DNA of 64,000 bases from assembly GCA_014529385.2 (NCBI GenBank), contig CM043949.1:111910477-111974476 (forward strand), given 5' to 3'. The translations under genes and the position numbers were made by a program. The stretch comes from Adiantum capillus-veneris. Taxonomy: Eukaryota; Streptophyta; Polypodiopsida; Polypodiales; Pteridaceae. Below are positions 10,182-21,502 of the stretch, in pieces. The notes under the pieces are model-generated. The model made no database searches, had not been told where the DNA came from, and was given only the letters and a program-made list of their open reading frames with translations. The stretch's first letter is position 1. Each line of letters starts with the position of its first letter.

Positions 10182-10265
10182 GCTGCAAATGCTGTAGCTA
10201 GTGCAACAATGACACCGTTGAATGTTGAAATTCCAGCCAACAAACTTGTGGATCTCGTATATAAG
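10182..10265 (+). CDS. CSTF50: CstF50 exon A (N-terminal region)
   Basis: Acceptor CAAACACAG and donor AAG/GTAACC bound 28 codons containing NAVASATMTPLNVEIPAN, which closely resembles the plant CstF50 segment after the homodimerisation region. Phase 0 at both ends. The upstream exon with the start codon was not found between 1 and 10181. Confidence 0.9.
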
Positions 10266-10483
10266 GTAACCAAATTTTGGCAATCTTTTGAAAGAATGTG
10301 TCTTGCACAGTCATGATTTTTGAATACAAAAGTATAAAATATCTGGAAGGATTGAGGATAATGAAACACAACAGAGATTCATGATTAATGGAATGATGCG
10401 TATGGTTATGGTTGCTTCAGAAAGGCTTGGCTTTGTCGATCCAGCGGTTGTGAGCTTGGATTTCTATTCATCCGCTTGTGTGA

Positions 10484-10780
10484 CTATCTAGCTATTATAT
10501 GGTCGCGGTTTCTTCAGTAAAAAGCAAGCCTCTGTCAACCCATTAATAGTAAAAACTTGGGAGTTATGTTCATAGTCTTGTACGAGTATCTAGGTATCAA
10601 GGCCAAATTGGGAGTTGTGTTCGTATTTTTGTATGCCTATCTAGCTATTATATGGTCACAGTTTCTTCAGTAAAAAGCAAGCCTCTGTCAAACCATTAAT
10701 AGTAAAAACTTGGGAGTTGTGTTCATATTCTTGTATGAGTATCTAGGTATTAAGGCAAAATTGTATCTGAGTGACCAGTG
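10484..10780. repeat. 153-bp direct tandem duplication in the large intron
   Basis: Two copies (from about 10484 and 10637) share CTAGCTATTATATGG and AGTAAAAAGCAAGCCTCTG with a few substitutions. Nothing coding is seen in them. The rest of 10781-11607 also has no recognisable gene or element. Confidence 0.85.
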
Positions 10781-11615
10781 GCAGTCAATGGTCAATAGTA
10801 GCTAGCTCCTCCTGATAACATCTTATATGTTTAGAGATTGCAACTAACAGATTTTGAAACACAATTGTTGAAGCTTAGCAAAGGTCTACTGGCTGAGGGC
10901 CAAATGTAGAGTAGATGCAGCACCTGCAGTTGATAGCAAGAGTTGGCAGCTAGCATGCTTGAAGCTGCAGTGTATTGCCCAAGATGATTGATGGAGGAGA
11001 AACTGTCTAAGTATTTAGCTGTGGTGTGGTCAACACCTAATCAAGTCTGAAATAAGCTAATCTGGCCTAATAATCAAGAAGTAGGTAGAGCGGCTCAAGC
11101 AGCAGCTGAAATAGGCATTTTCTTTGGACAATAGACACGTGCTGAAAGTTGTATGGTCTGAAAAGGAATTTGCAGTGTCAAGGCGAGTTCATGAAGAGTG
11201 TGCCATGTGTCATTATAAGATGCACGAAGTATAAGCTTCTTCTGCTCATCATCAGCGTTTCACTTCTTGTCTGGTGGTGGCTCCATTATATCCCAAGAGC
11301 AGATTAGGAGTGAGGGCTCATTTGTGGCTGTGCCCGGCCGTATGTGAAGCAGATGTACCTTTTTTGCCCGTACCAGCCATGTATGTGCCTCTTGATAGGG
11401 TGGCTTGAGGCGGGACCCCTATTCCTAGGTCTTTACGGTGTCAAAAGTCCATGTGTCCTATATACATGTGATGTGACACATATTTTGCTTGTAAAAAATG
11501 TAGAACAAAATAGAATCTTGTGTTAGCAAGGAGAGTGGAGAGATACGATGCAAAGTAGATCAGTGGCAAATCAAAATTTAGATTAGCACTATTACAAAGT
11601 GATGGTGCCATCCAC

Positions 11616-14600
11616 CATAGTTTTTCCATACGTCAATCACACGTCGGACGCACACGGGTACGGAAGTACGGATCAGACCACCCAAAACTCCACACGTCAG
11701 TCTTAGGATTCTACAGAGTAATTGTAGAAATACTTACTGCACCACCATGTTTAAAACTTTATAAGTTTATAGACAGTCTACAGACAAAAGTTAAAACTTA
11801 AAACCATAGAAACTTTAGAAATTAAAAGTGGACCGAGGACTCTGGAGAGTTGAGACTGGAGAGAATCAAGATGGTGCCTCAGACCTCTAAGTAATGATTG
11901 ATAAAGTAACCTCCAAACAGAAAGGAGTCAAGAGTCAGGACAATAGAAGCAAGCCAAAAACATTCAGGAATCAGGAGTGTAGTCTCCTGAAGGCTGAATC
12001 CAAAACATAAGTAGGGAGGCGAGACTAGAGGCTAGAATCTAAACTGTAGACTCTAGAGTCAACAGTGAAAAGAACACCATACGGGTAACGGCATGCCGCA
12101 TAAGTAAATGTCAAAAACCACGGTCCAGACTCCATAAGCAGGCGGCCAGGCATAGGCATAGTGAGCTCTAACTCTCACCATAGCTCACATCCTCATCGTC
12201 ATAAGCAGCATCATCCTCCTCCTCGTCCTCATCCTCATCCTCATCACCACCAATTGAGCATGATGCTCCAACGTGACTGGTCCCAGCGATGGGAATAGGC
12301 TCTATCGCATCTGTAGTACTCTCTGCAATGGCCTCCTGAATCTCTTGCAAGGCAAGCAAGCGGTCCTCATTTTTTTTCTTATTGAGCGTTTCCAATGTGA
12401 CCTCCATTCTCTCATAGCCGCGCTCTTTGATTTTGGATATGAGCCTCAAGTTCGTGTGTATGTGCACAAGCTTCTCTGTATGAGATGGGAGTAGCCTATT
12501 TCTTCTCTTGATATGAATGAGAGAGAAGGTGCTCCAATTTCTCTCACATGGAGAGGCACATGTCCCTTGCGAAAGCACTCTCAAAGCAAGAGCTTGCAAA
12601 GCAGGTGTGCAAGCCCCAAAAGTTTCCCACGATTTCACTCCCTCTTGCATCCTCAATGCATCTTTTGCAATTGGATGAGCAAATGACTTGCTTTCAACTT
12701 TATAAATGTCAAACTCATCAATTAGGGTGCCTTGCAAGGTCAAATCACCCTTGGTGTACATGTCCAAGAATGTCATCCATCCTTCATGCACCTCGCCATC
12801 ACTTTCTTGCCCTCTTCCTCGCCATATGGGATGCAACATGTATCCAACAGCATGTAACGGTGTGTGCAATATATTCCATCTTTCAATGCATAGATCCCTA
12901 ATCTCTCTCATCCTTGCAGCATCAATGCCTTGCATGTTTTCAATTTGCTCTACCATGCGATCCGTAAGCTCGTACATAAGCCCCATGGTGGCTCCTTCCC
13001 TATCAGCCAAACGGAGAATTTTCAAAATTGGAGCACACATTTTCAAAATCAGCCTTGCCTCTTGCCAAAAGGATGCATTAAACACAATGTTCGAGACCTC
13101 AGTAGCCTTTTGAGTCTTGGATCTCTTCATCTTAACAAATTTGTCATCAATCATAAGCTTGCGCATACCTTGCATGCATCTCTCATCCACAAGATTGGCC
13201 AACATAATAAAGTAGTACGCAAATCGAGTGGCTGACGGCTTGACCAAGTCCTTCTTGCTAAGTTGCCGAAACAATGCCAACACAGTAGATTTTCTTGTCA
13301 CAAATGTGACAATCTTTGTTGCATCCTCAAGCACTTTTCCAACCCAACCAATCTGTCCAATGTCCTCAAACAAAAGGTCCAAGCAATGGCAAGCACATCT
13401 GGTAAAAAAAATGTGTTCCCACTCCCTTTCAATCATCTCCCCAGCACCAACACAATTGGTTGCATTGTCCATGCATACCTGCACAACATTTGCTGGGCCA
13501 ATCTCTCTGATAACCTGTTTGAGATGCTTAAAAATAAATTCCGATGTCTTTGTTTCCCCAGATGCGTCTACAGCTTTCAAAAACACTGACCCATGAATAA
13601 AGCATGCAAGAAATTTAATGATAGGCCTGCGCCTAGTGTCAGACCATCCATCACACACAATAGAGCATCCATATCTTTTCCATTTCTCGCGTACACCCAT
13701 GATCTCAGTCTTTACGCATTTAACCTCCTCATTCAATTCTGTGGTGCGCAAAGCATGATAAGAGGGGGGAACATACGAAGGACCTGCTTGCCCAATAGCT
13801 TTCACCATTTGCAAAAAGTAAGGGCTCCTTACTTTCCATGTAGGAACATCCTCAGCATAAAAAAACCTGCGCAAGGCTTGGTCTGCTTGCTTCCGTGTTT
13901 GCAAGCCAAATGCACTCGCCAAACCCCCTTGAGAAACCTTCCTCTTTTTGCTTGAGGACCCCACATTGGACTTGGAAGAGCCACTTACATTAGTTGTTTC
14001 CTTAGCATATGTACTCATTGAAGCACCTCCTTGAGCTTGAGAGGCATTTCCTTCCAAATCATTGACCAGTGCATCTACAAAAGTAGCTCTGTCTTCTTCC
14101 TCTGGCCTTGCATCTGCATGCAATCTTGTGACAATCTCTACAACATCTGCTGGGGCCTCATCACATGGGCCTCCCACACCATGGCCAGCAATGCCCAAAA
14201 TATGTGCACGGATACACAAAGGACCACCGTCCCATGAATGCCCACAAAAATTACATTTACAAGTCCGTTTTCCTTTTGGAAGACTCTTCACTTGCTGCAC
14301 ATACTGCCACTCGGGACACTTGGTTCGGCCCATCTGCAAACTTGCAAAGAATTTGGCTTGGAAGTTGGAACTTGGAAGATGGTGCAACGAGCTTGAGTAC
14401 TGAGCTGGCTGTTGCGCTATGTGTTGGCGGGAGAGGTTGGAGGCAAGAGAGAGTGCGACCCGAGGGCAGAGACTCGAGAGGATGGGCGGGCTGATGTCCA
14501 AGTCTCCGAGCTCACAAGTTCATACACGCTCTGTGACAGTGTGAGAGTCTCTGCAATCTTTGTATATTCTATGCAGAGACATTTGCCTGTAGACTATACG

Positions 14601-14745
14601 AGCGCGCGGCCAAAAAAATGCAGCCGAAACTTTTTTGCCCCAAATTTTTTGCCACGCTGGCTGCAGGTGCGAAATCCCCATCCGTACTTCATCCGTACCC
14701 GTACTTGTACGGCAGGCCTTCCGTACGCGAACGAAAAAAACTATG
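11616..14745 (-). mobile_element. hAT-1 DNA transposon, complete
   Basis: A 3130-bp element with terminal inverted repeats CATAGTTTTT / AAAAACTATG and an exact 8-bp target duplication CCATCCAC (11608-11615 and 14746-14753). One minus-strand transposase gene fills most of it. CCGTAC/GTACGG motifs are concentrated just inside both ends (two or more on the left, five on the right), the arrangement expected for hAT transposase subterminal binding sites. It is inserted in the 26.7-kb CstF50 intron. Confidence 0.95.
12168..14501 (-). CDS. hAT-1 transposase, apparently intact
   Basis: A 777-codon uninterrupted frame. A start at codon 57 (MGRTKCPEW, 14333) is more likely than codon 1, because the BED-type zinc finger follows directly (C83, C86, H100, H107). 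Then come a basic KKRK patch (about 185), the DUF659-like core with SIVCDGWSDTRRR (D284), VCMDNATN (D345) and the C-terminal hAT dimerisation region CERNWSTFSLIHIKRRNRL (E653). D284, D345 and E653 fit the hAT DDE triad. The C-terminus is an acidic Asp/Glu tail. It would cut out the element and paste it with 8-bp duplications. No stop or frameshift is seen, so this copy could be active. Confidence 0.93.
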   Translation of the reverse strand: MDISPPILSSLCPRVALSLASNLSRQHIAQQPAQYSSSLHHLPSSNFQAKFFASLQMGRTKCPEWQYVQQVKSLPKGKRTCKCNFCGHSWDGGPLCIRAHILGIAGHGVGGPCDEAPADVVEIVTRLHADARPEEEDRATFVDALVNDLEGNASQAQGGASMSTYAKETTNVSGSSKSNVGSSSKKRKVSQGGLASAFGLQTRKQADQALRRFFYAEDVPTWKVRSPYFLQMVKAIGQAGPSYVPPSYHALRTTELNEEVKCVKTEIMGVREKWKRYGCSIVCDGWSDTRRRPIIKFLACFIHGSVFLKAVDASGETKTSEFIFKHLKQVIREIGPANVVQVCMDNATNCVGAGEMIEREWEHIFFTRCACHCLDLLFEDIGQIGWVGKVLEDATKIVTFVTRKSTVLALFRQLSKKDLVKPSATRFAYYFIMLANLVDERCMQGMRKLMIDDKFVKMKRSKTQKATEVSNIVFNASFWQEARLILKMCAPILKILRLADREGATMGLMYELTDRMVEQIENMQGIDAARMREIRDLCIERWNILHTPLHAVGYMLHPIWRGRGQESDGEVHEGWMTFLDMYTKGDLTLQGTLIDEFDIYKVESKSFAHPIAKDALRMQEGVKSWETFGACTPALQALALRVLSQGTCASPCERNWSTFSLIHIKRRNRLLPSHTEKLVHIHTNLRLISKIKERGYERMEVTLETLNKKKNEDRLLALQEIQEAIAESTTDAIEPIPIAGTSHVGASCSIGGDEDEDEDEEEDDAAYDDEDVSYGES

Positions 14746-14753
14746 CCATCCAC

Positions 14754-15600
14754 CCATGTGCTTTCAAGGTAGATCTTAGATGGCGATATAGACAACTAGA
14801 GCTAGTAGGCAGGAATACAAGGGGCTGGTTATCCTTCAATATGGATGCCATGGTTCATGGAGATGGCCTTCTTATATAGTGCTGCGGGTGGGTGGTAGAT
14901 AAGAGTGTGAGTGTGTGTGTGGCATGTGCGGTATTGCCTATGCCAACCCACCGTCTGCGGCTACCAGCCATCAACCACGGGCCATTGACCACTAGCCACC
15001 GGCCATAGTACTAATGGCATGTATATATGGCCTAGTATAGTAGGGAATATTCTAGGAATATTCCCTCAAATTTTCCTCGAGGGTGTTGCCCCCGAACCCC
15101 TACTTGGGGGGCCGTTGGCCCCCTAGACCCCCAAGTGAGGCTGCTCACCACGCCCCAGACCCCAAGGTTGGCACTCTTGAATTTGCTCCGTACCATCCAT
15201 GATCACAAATAAAAGAACTCATTAACGTGCAAGCTGGAATCCACCACATATATGTGCACTATTGGTTTCTTCTCATATGGGGGCCTTACAAACTATGCAA
15301 CATCATAAGGTGGGCAAAACTGACAGGTGGGTATTGTAGGTATGCTAACATTGCTGAGTTGGCTTTTTTTAGAGGGAGCCCCCAATCTACTGGGTCGTGG
15401 GCTGTAGTTTGAGGTGGAGCAGATAATGAGGGTACATATATATGCACCCCTGTCCCCTCCCTCTTGTACCAGTTGTATGTAGCATATGAGCCTGTGTTTT
15501 AGGATCTCTCTTGTTGTACCATCGTTTTCTCTCCCTGTAGCGTTTCCTCTCTCCTCTTTTGTGAGCGATCTCTCTTTTCTCTCATCATCCTCTCTCTGTC
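14754..15600. other. Intron sequence without a recognised gene
   Basis: GT-rich and C-rich tracts, a hairpin-prone segment (15090-15140, CTTGGGGGG and CCCCCAAG arms) and a TATATATGC box near 15436 followed by a pyrimidine-rich stretch. The last part could be the LTR or leader of the copia remnant to its right, but I see no PBS. Confidence 0.4.
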
Positions 15601-16339
15601 CTCCAACGTTTTGCAGACTTGTAGATGAGGAGGGGTTGCTTGAGTCGGACATCTACCTCTGCAGAGGGCTGCCCACACTTTGGGGCCAATTTGATGGTTG
15701 TTTCATCCGGAGGCTGTCCGCCGTTCGAGGAGTGAATAGAGTTGTGGAGCAAATGAATAGGACTGTTGTAGAGATGGGCTTCAGCATCAGGATTTGCCAA
15801 GTGTTTGCAAGCTGAGGGCGTTAGTGTAGCTGTTGAAACCCTCAGCCACGTCTCCTACGACCTCGCTTCCTTGATAATCTCCATTTGAGGGACACTTTGG
15901 TAGGAAACTCGGTGTCTCCCATTTCAAGGTTTTTGGGAGTGATGCCTACGTCCATGTGCCAAAGGTGTTCGAGAGAAGCAGAGGGAAAAGTTCGTTCCAA
16001 CTTCCAAAATTAACAGAATGATTTTTTTCAGCTACAACGCACTTTCCTATCTTCTCTTTGATCTTGAGCAGAAGGGGATCATGGTTAACGGTGATGTGAG
16101 CATGCTCCTTCAGAGGGGGTTGCGGGCTCATAGGTATTCCACATTATTGGTGGATACATGTCAAGCATATACGCTAGACTATGGAGACTCGACCTAGGCT
16201 TACTTCGCTGTTTCTTTGACTGGTATTTGGCAGACATAAGGTTTTTTTTTTCTTGGACTATAAGCTTGTCTCTACTCCTATGGATCCCAAGCACAGGTTC
16301 TTGTATAAGCCCTCAGAGCTAGTAGATGCTACCAAGTAC
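15600..16339 (+). pseudogene. Ty1/copia integrase remnant, left copy
   Basis: Frames contain NRVVEQMNRTVVEM (compare the copia integrase signature NGVVERMNRT, with the catalytic Glu) and, after stops, a region encoding FGSDAYVHVPK (compare the integrase C-terminal FGxxAYVHxPK). It ends at 16339, where the LTR of G2 begins. Its last 440 bp are an inverted copy of 31900-32333. Several stops make it dead. Confidence 0.7.
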
Positions 16340-16975
16340 TGTTAGGTGTAGCGGAATGAATGTTGTAATTTCTCAAGATTAGTGATCTTTATTTGCTCAA
16401 GGCTCCTTTTAGTTCTTAGGGAAGGAGGGAGCCTTCCGTCTTATGGAGAGTGCTATGATCACGAACAAAGTGAGTGGATATTGTGCATGCAAGTGAATGA
16501 GACTGAGAGAAGGAGAGAGAAGAGATAAGACACCGAGAGGTTGTAAAACCCTCCTCCGAAGGCCCAACTCTCATCGGCGAGAGTGGTCTACTTTGATTGC
16601 ACAAAGGCGTACAATGCGTATGCAATGGACTGATGCAATGGGACTATGCCGATGACGACGACGGTGATGACGACGGCGACTTAGGCTGAAATCTGTGATC
16701 TTGGTGGCTGAAAATGACTGTTTCTTGCTGGTTTCATGGCTGAAAATGATTGTCTTGGTCGGGGCTGAAATGGTGATGAAAAACGCTGGTTTTCCTGCTC
16801 TTTAGGCTGCGTTTTTGGGGAGAGATTCTTGGCTGAAAAACGCTGTGACAGCAGGTGGTTTCTTGCTGAAATTTGCAGCCTTTCTAGCGTTAGTATTCCT
16901 TGTCAAGCTATGGTTACCTTTGCTGAATTTGATGAAGTCAAGCGCTGAATTTGCTGAGGGATCTAGCGTTAGTAA

Positions 16976-17166
16976 TGTTGGGGTTAAGGCCTATGTGCTT
17001 TGACCGGTCGCCCAGGTCATGGGCGTCCGCCCACTGTTACCCTATACTTATAGTGAGTATACTGTATAGGGGGAGCTGCCACTTCACAGTCTCCCCACCC
17101 ACATCGTGTGTGTGTCTCCTTCTCTCTCTCTCACTCTCCGTCTGTGGTGCTCCCCGATCCCCTTCA
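16976..17166 (+). repeat. Cn 5' LTR
   Basis: TGTTGGGGTTAAGG to CCCCTTCA. A CT-rich tract precedes its end. Confidence 0.95.
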
Positions 17167-17168
17167 AT

Positions 17169-17180
17169 TGGTATCAGAGC
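17169..17180 (+). promoter_or_regulatory. Cn primer binding site
   Basis: TGGTATCAGAGC two bases after the LTR, complementary to initiator tRNA-Met. Confidence 0.92.
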
Positions 17181-19569
17181 TGGTTTGGTGGCGGAGCAGG
17201 TGCCCGGAGCTCGGAGCTCGGCTATGGCAGAGGGAGCTCGTTAGAGAAGTGCTCGGCGAGAGAGAGCTTACATAGGCATGAAGCAAGGAGCTTGGATTGG
17301 AGAGCTCAAAGAGCTTGGAGCTTTGGAGATCTTGAAGTGCAAGAGTCGGTGTAGATCTGAGCATTCTAGAGAGGTCGTGGGCTATTTTGCCTCAAGCTTG
17401 CAGAGCTAGCTTCATTGCCTACTACAGGTGCCACATCTGCTGTAGATTTATTGCAAAACAGCAGGCTTTTGTGACAGTGTCAAAATTAGGTGATCAAAGA
17501 CTTGATTTTACCCAAATCGGCCGCCCAAAATAAAGAAGGTACTTTGTACCCGGGTCTGCGCTCATTTTGGCTGTCAAATTTATATTTCAAAGTAGGAGGC
17601 AGCAGCACAGCTAGTGAGCAACAGTAGCAAAACTTGAGCTTTGAGGGCCTTTCAGAGCGGATTCAATTTGCTTGTGTGGGTTGGCATGTGCTCAAGACCA
17701 TGTATGGGCATTGAGGTCTGATACATTGAGAGCCAGGCGGTGAGCTCTTGCAGGTGGGTAGTAAGCCCTTGTGTCAGGAGGTGCTTAGCTTGATGGTGTA
17801 TGCCTTGCGCATTGCTGTTTTGCAATCACATGGATGCCATGAGCTCATAGGTGTTTGAGCTAGTTTGCTGGAGAGGGAGCCATGTATGTGCATTGAGGAT
17901 TCTGCACATGTTTGCTCTCAGAAGTGAGAGTGGTTGCTCATAGTGCCGTGCTTTGGCCTAGAGTGTTATATGCATACAAGTACATTGATCAGAGGGATGA
18001 TGCACATGTCTTGTGCGGATCGATTGCTAAGTATGGCAATTCTAGATACATGTTGAGCTTGTCAAGCTCGTAGGTGACAGATTCACGTGCGTACAGGTGG
18101 ACAGTTTGTCCAGCAAGCCACTGAGTTAGGAGTGAGCTCAGGTACCATATGTTTGGCAAGTGATGTATGCAGGATGTGGATTGTCAGTTATGGCTAAGTT
18201 TTGTGTGTGATTTTTGATCACTCTGCGGGGAAACTTTGGCAGCTTTTTTCCAGGCTGTAGCTATCAGGACAGCAGGTCTGTAGACAGGAACAGGTGTCTA
18301 CAACAGCAACAGGGGAAGATTTGGGGTGGTGTCAAATTTTTTTAACGATCTGATACTCTATCTAACCAAAATCGGCAAGTGGATCTATGGAGGAAGCTGT
18401 CCTCGCTGCAAGAGAGCCAGTCATCCCTCTGAAGGGAGGGGAGTGTGCAGGAGATTGACGACGCTCCTCCAGATTCAAGCCAAGAGACGAAGTACAGGTA
18501 CAGGGTTTGCACTACAGATTGCTCTAGGTGCCGGGTTGGCATAGAGCGTGTTTTGTGCTTTGCCAAGCTATGTATGACATTGTGGAGAGCTGTTACGCTC
18601 TAGTCTCCTGGATTTCAGTTCCAGAGGTGTTGCAGTGTCCTGTTTACTGGCTTTGGTACCTTGCTTTGCCACAGGTGTACAGGTGACTTCTCTTCAGATG
18701 GCAGATGTACTACAGTAACTCGATTTCATGCATGGCAGTGTCTTGTTAGCCGGTTTGTGCTCATGTATGTACACTGCGGGAGCTCTTTGTATGCTCAGTG
18801 ATCTGGCTGAGCTACTCCCAGATTGTTTGCCATAGGATTTGGCATCTTATTTCCTTTGTTGTTTTGGGTGTGACTTAGTCCCCATACAAATAAGACTCTG
18901 TCCGATTTGTGCCAAGAGTTTTATGCATGTTGTGACAGTGTTCGTAAGGTATTAGTCATGCATTGACTTGTTGCTTGCGGATAGGTTTTCCGCTTATGCG
19001 CTCACAGGTGGTCACTCTAATTGCATTGCTGGCTGGTTTTATGACAGAGGTTTGTAGCACAGGTTTTGTGCAGGCAATTTAATGCACAGATTTGTAGGGA
19101 TTTGATCATGCATGTTGAGTGCTGATTGATTGCGCATTGGCTCTTGTTGAGCGGTTGATCGACTTATGGTTATTTTGGGTTAGATAGCCATTTTACGTCG
19201 AAATTCTGGAAAAATTTTCCCAGTATTTTGTGACATAATGTCCATGTTTCTTGCTTAGCTTGGCTTGATTTTGGCACTCAGTTTTTTGGCTTTGAGAGTG
19301 TTGGTTACACTCAGAGTTTGCGTGCGGTATTCTCTGTAGGTGGGAGATTTGTGCATGTGTATGCATCGATACTGCACAGTGTGGGCTTGGTGATTAGCTC
19401 ACAGATTGCAGTGTGATACTAGAGCAGGCGAGGCTTGTATTGACATTGCGGGCGCTCTACTTTGGAGTGTGTCTCACAGGCTTTACATTGTGTTTCTAGC
19501 CATATTTGTAGACAATTTCCAGGTGTTGTTGGTGAGGTGGTTTTGCTATCTAGCTTGCTACTTGTGCTC
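17181..19569 (+). other. Cn 2.4-kb leader without ORF
   Basis: Between primer binding site and the gag-like ATG there are almost 2.4 kb with no frame above about 80 codons and no family motif. The T/G-rich composition is uniform. This is far longer than the usual copia leader; it may contain packaging signals or foreign filler. Confidence 0.6.
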
Positions 19570-21201
19570 ATGGCAGAGAGAGGTGATCGATCAGATCGTG
19601 ACCTCTCACAGATGTGCGTGTTTGATGGGTCAGACTTTGCGGCATGGAGAGATTGTATGCTTGATGCACTGACACAGCGAGGGTTGCATCGACCATTGAG
19701 TGGTGATGCATGTAGACCTTCAAACATGTCTGATGATCAGTGGCAGGAGCTAGAGGAGATGGCACTATCTACACTCTCTTTGCACCTTGTGGAATCTGTA
19801 TATGCTCTTGTTATGTATGAGGCTACTTCGAGAGTACTTTGGCGCAGATTACATGATATGTATGATAGATATGAGTCATCAAGGACTCGTGTGAGACATG
19901 TACATTCACGAGTACGCCGACAGGTGATATGTTGGTATTGTGGTCATTTTGGATACGTTAGACAACGCTGTTTTCGTCGTATGCGACATCGTAGGAGACA
20001 TGGCAGTCTCAGAGATGTATGTAGTGATGCCATGGACTTAGTTGCTTTGACAGTTGAGGCAGATGTAGTGTCGGAGTATACTAGTGACGGGGATGTCACT
20101 TTTACCTCGAGCTATGCACGAGATGCTATACATGTGGATAGTGCACTCCCTTCGCAGTGGTTGCTAGACGCAGATGCTATGTTTCATGTCACGCCACATC
20201 GTGAATGGTTTTGTAGCTATTCTAGCGGGATGCTTGGCAGTGTACGTTTGACCGATGGATCGGTGCATGCGATAGCAGGTGCAGGAGATGTGAGACTGTC
20301 ATTACCGAGTGGTACATCTTACTTGTTACGACATGTGCGCTATGTACTAGATTTGACAGTGAGTTTGATCTCGATTGGTCAGCTTAGAGATTGTGGATGT
20401 CAGATTTCGCTACGAGAGCGAGATTTTGTGATGCATTTGGGTTCGCTAGTGATTGCGAGAGGTGCGAGGAGTGGTACAGGTTACCCATTGCATGTGGATC
20501 ACGTGAGAGACGGTGTTGTCTCTGTGATCATGCAGCCAAGTAGAGAGCGAGAGAGCAGGCGAGTCTCTTTTGCTTGTGGGTTGCAGGATGCTTTGCATGG
20601 AGTGCAGAGCAGTGACCTTGTTGTGCAGGTTGCGTCTACGGATGCACAGGTAGAGCGGGACAACTCTAGTGAGTCACAACAAGATGAGTCATCAAAGGCG
20701 ATGACAGAGATGACTCACATGGATGCTGAGATGTCGGCTATTGTGGAGTCATTTCTTGATATGCTTATGCCAAAGCTTGATGCAGATTTTGGACAGATGG
20801 ATACTCTTGGTACACATGTGATATGTGGTGGGCACGAGGAGTCACTCCAGAGCTCGGAGTCAGAGTGCCATGGTCTCTATGATAGGGGACAGGATTGCCA
20901 TGAGTTGAGTTCTGAGTTGGAGGTGGCAGAGGTTGCCAGGGTTGCATCAACGTTCGGTGTCCTCATGTACGAGATGCTGATCTCGAGGCCCGACATAGCA
21001 GCTGCAATGGGAGCATTTGCAGCAGGGTTGATTAGTTGTTCGATGACTGACCTCGGCATAGAGGATAGGGGAGGTTTGCAGGTATTGGACCGATACTTGC
21101 AGGAGTGCATGAGCTCTTGTAGACTCTTTGCAGAGCTTGGAGCTAGCTCTGTGTGGCTTCCGCAGCGGGATGTTTGTCTATCAGTAGAGCCGGATGCCTA
21201 G
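19570..21201 (+). CDS. Cn gag-protease fusion protein with deleted integrase/RT
   Basis: The frame opens at 19462, but MAERGDRSDRD at 19570 looks like the true gag start (543 residues). Order: gag N-terminal domain with FDGSDFAAWRDCM (18-30); a degenerate zinc knuckle CWYCGHFGY...C with Tyr (129) replacing the ligand His; a copia retropepsin with WLLDADAMFHVTP, where catalytic D200 is kept but the usual D-S-G-A reads D-A-D-A; then VARVASTFGVLMYEMLISRP (455-474), a piece normally found after the RT active site. Integrase and catalytic RT are gone without breaking the frame. It would depend on a related autonomous copia for enzymes. Whether the altered knuckle and protease work is doubtful. Confidence 0.8.
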   Translation: MAERGDRSDRDLSQMCVFDGSDFAAWRDCMLDALTQRGLHRPLSGDACRPSNMSDDQWQELEEMALSTLSLHLVESVYALVMYEATSRVLWRRLHDMYDRYESSRTRVRHVHSRVRRQVICWYCGHFGYVRQRCFRRMRHRRRHGSLRDVCSDAMDLVALTVEADVVSEYTSDGDVTFTSSYARDAIHVDSALPSQWLLDADAMFHVTPHREWFCSYSSGMLGSVRLTDGSVHAIAGAGDVRLSLPSGTSYLLRHVRYVLDLTVSLISIGQLRDCGCQISLRERDFVMHLGSLVIARGARSGTGYPLHVDHVRDGVVSVIMQPSRERESRRVSFACGLQDALHGVQSSDLVVQVASTDAQVERDNSSESQQDESSKAMTEMTHMDAEMSAIVESFLDMLMPKLDADFGQMDTLGTHVICGGHEESLQSSESECHGLYDRGQDCHELSSELEVAEVARVASTFGVLMYEMLISRPDIAAAMGAFAAGLISCSMTDLGIEDRGGLQVLDRYLQECMSSCRLFAELGASSVWLPQRDVCLSVEPDA

Positions 21202-21305
21202 CTCATCGAGAGTCAGTGGACATAGGTTGAGAGAATCTCTCACCTTCTATTGGTTGTACACTAGTAGATCTTGCTTAAAGACACATTGGCCTTTAAGTGG
21301 GAGGT

Positions 21306-21502
21306 TGTTGGGGTTAAGGCCTATGTGCCTTGACCGGTCGCCCAGGTCATGGGCGTCCGCCCACTGTTACCCTATACTTATAGTGAGTATACTGTATAGG
21401 GGGAGCTGCCACTTCACAGTCTCCCCACCCACATCGTGTGTGTGTCTCCTTCTCTCTCTCTCACTCTCCGTCTGTGATGCTCCCGCTCCCCGATCCCCTT
21501 CA
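21306..21502 (+). repeat. Cn 3' LTR
   Basis: Near-identical to 16976-17166 with a 6-bp insertion close to its end; followed by the AGTAA duplication. Confidence 0.95.

Larger units (their letters stand above)
16976..21502 (+). mobile_element. Non-autonomous Ty1/copia element Cn, complete
   Basis: A 4527-bp element with LTRs of 191 bp (16976-17166) and 197 bp (21306-21502), an exact 5-bp target duplication AGTAA (16971-16975, 21503-21507), a tRNA-Met primer binding site (17169-17180) and a GTGGGAGGT polypurine tract before 21306. It sits in the G2 LTR. The two LTRs differ by about two substitutions and one 6-bp indel, so insertion is recent. Internal coding capacity is a single ORF lacking integrase and RT cores. 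Confidence 0.95.

Noticed and set aside
12706-14494. Several + strand frames of 100-155 codons across hAT-1
   Set aside because: All are antisense to the intact transposase and have no family signature.
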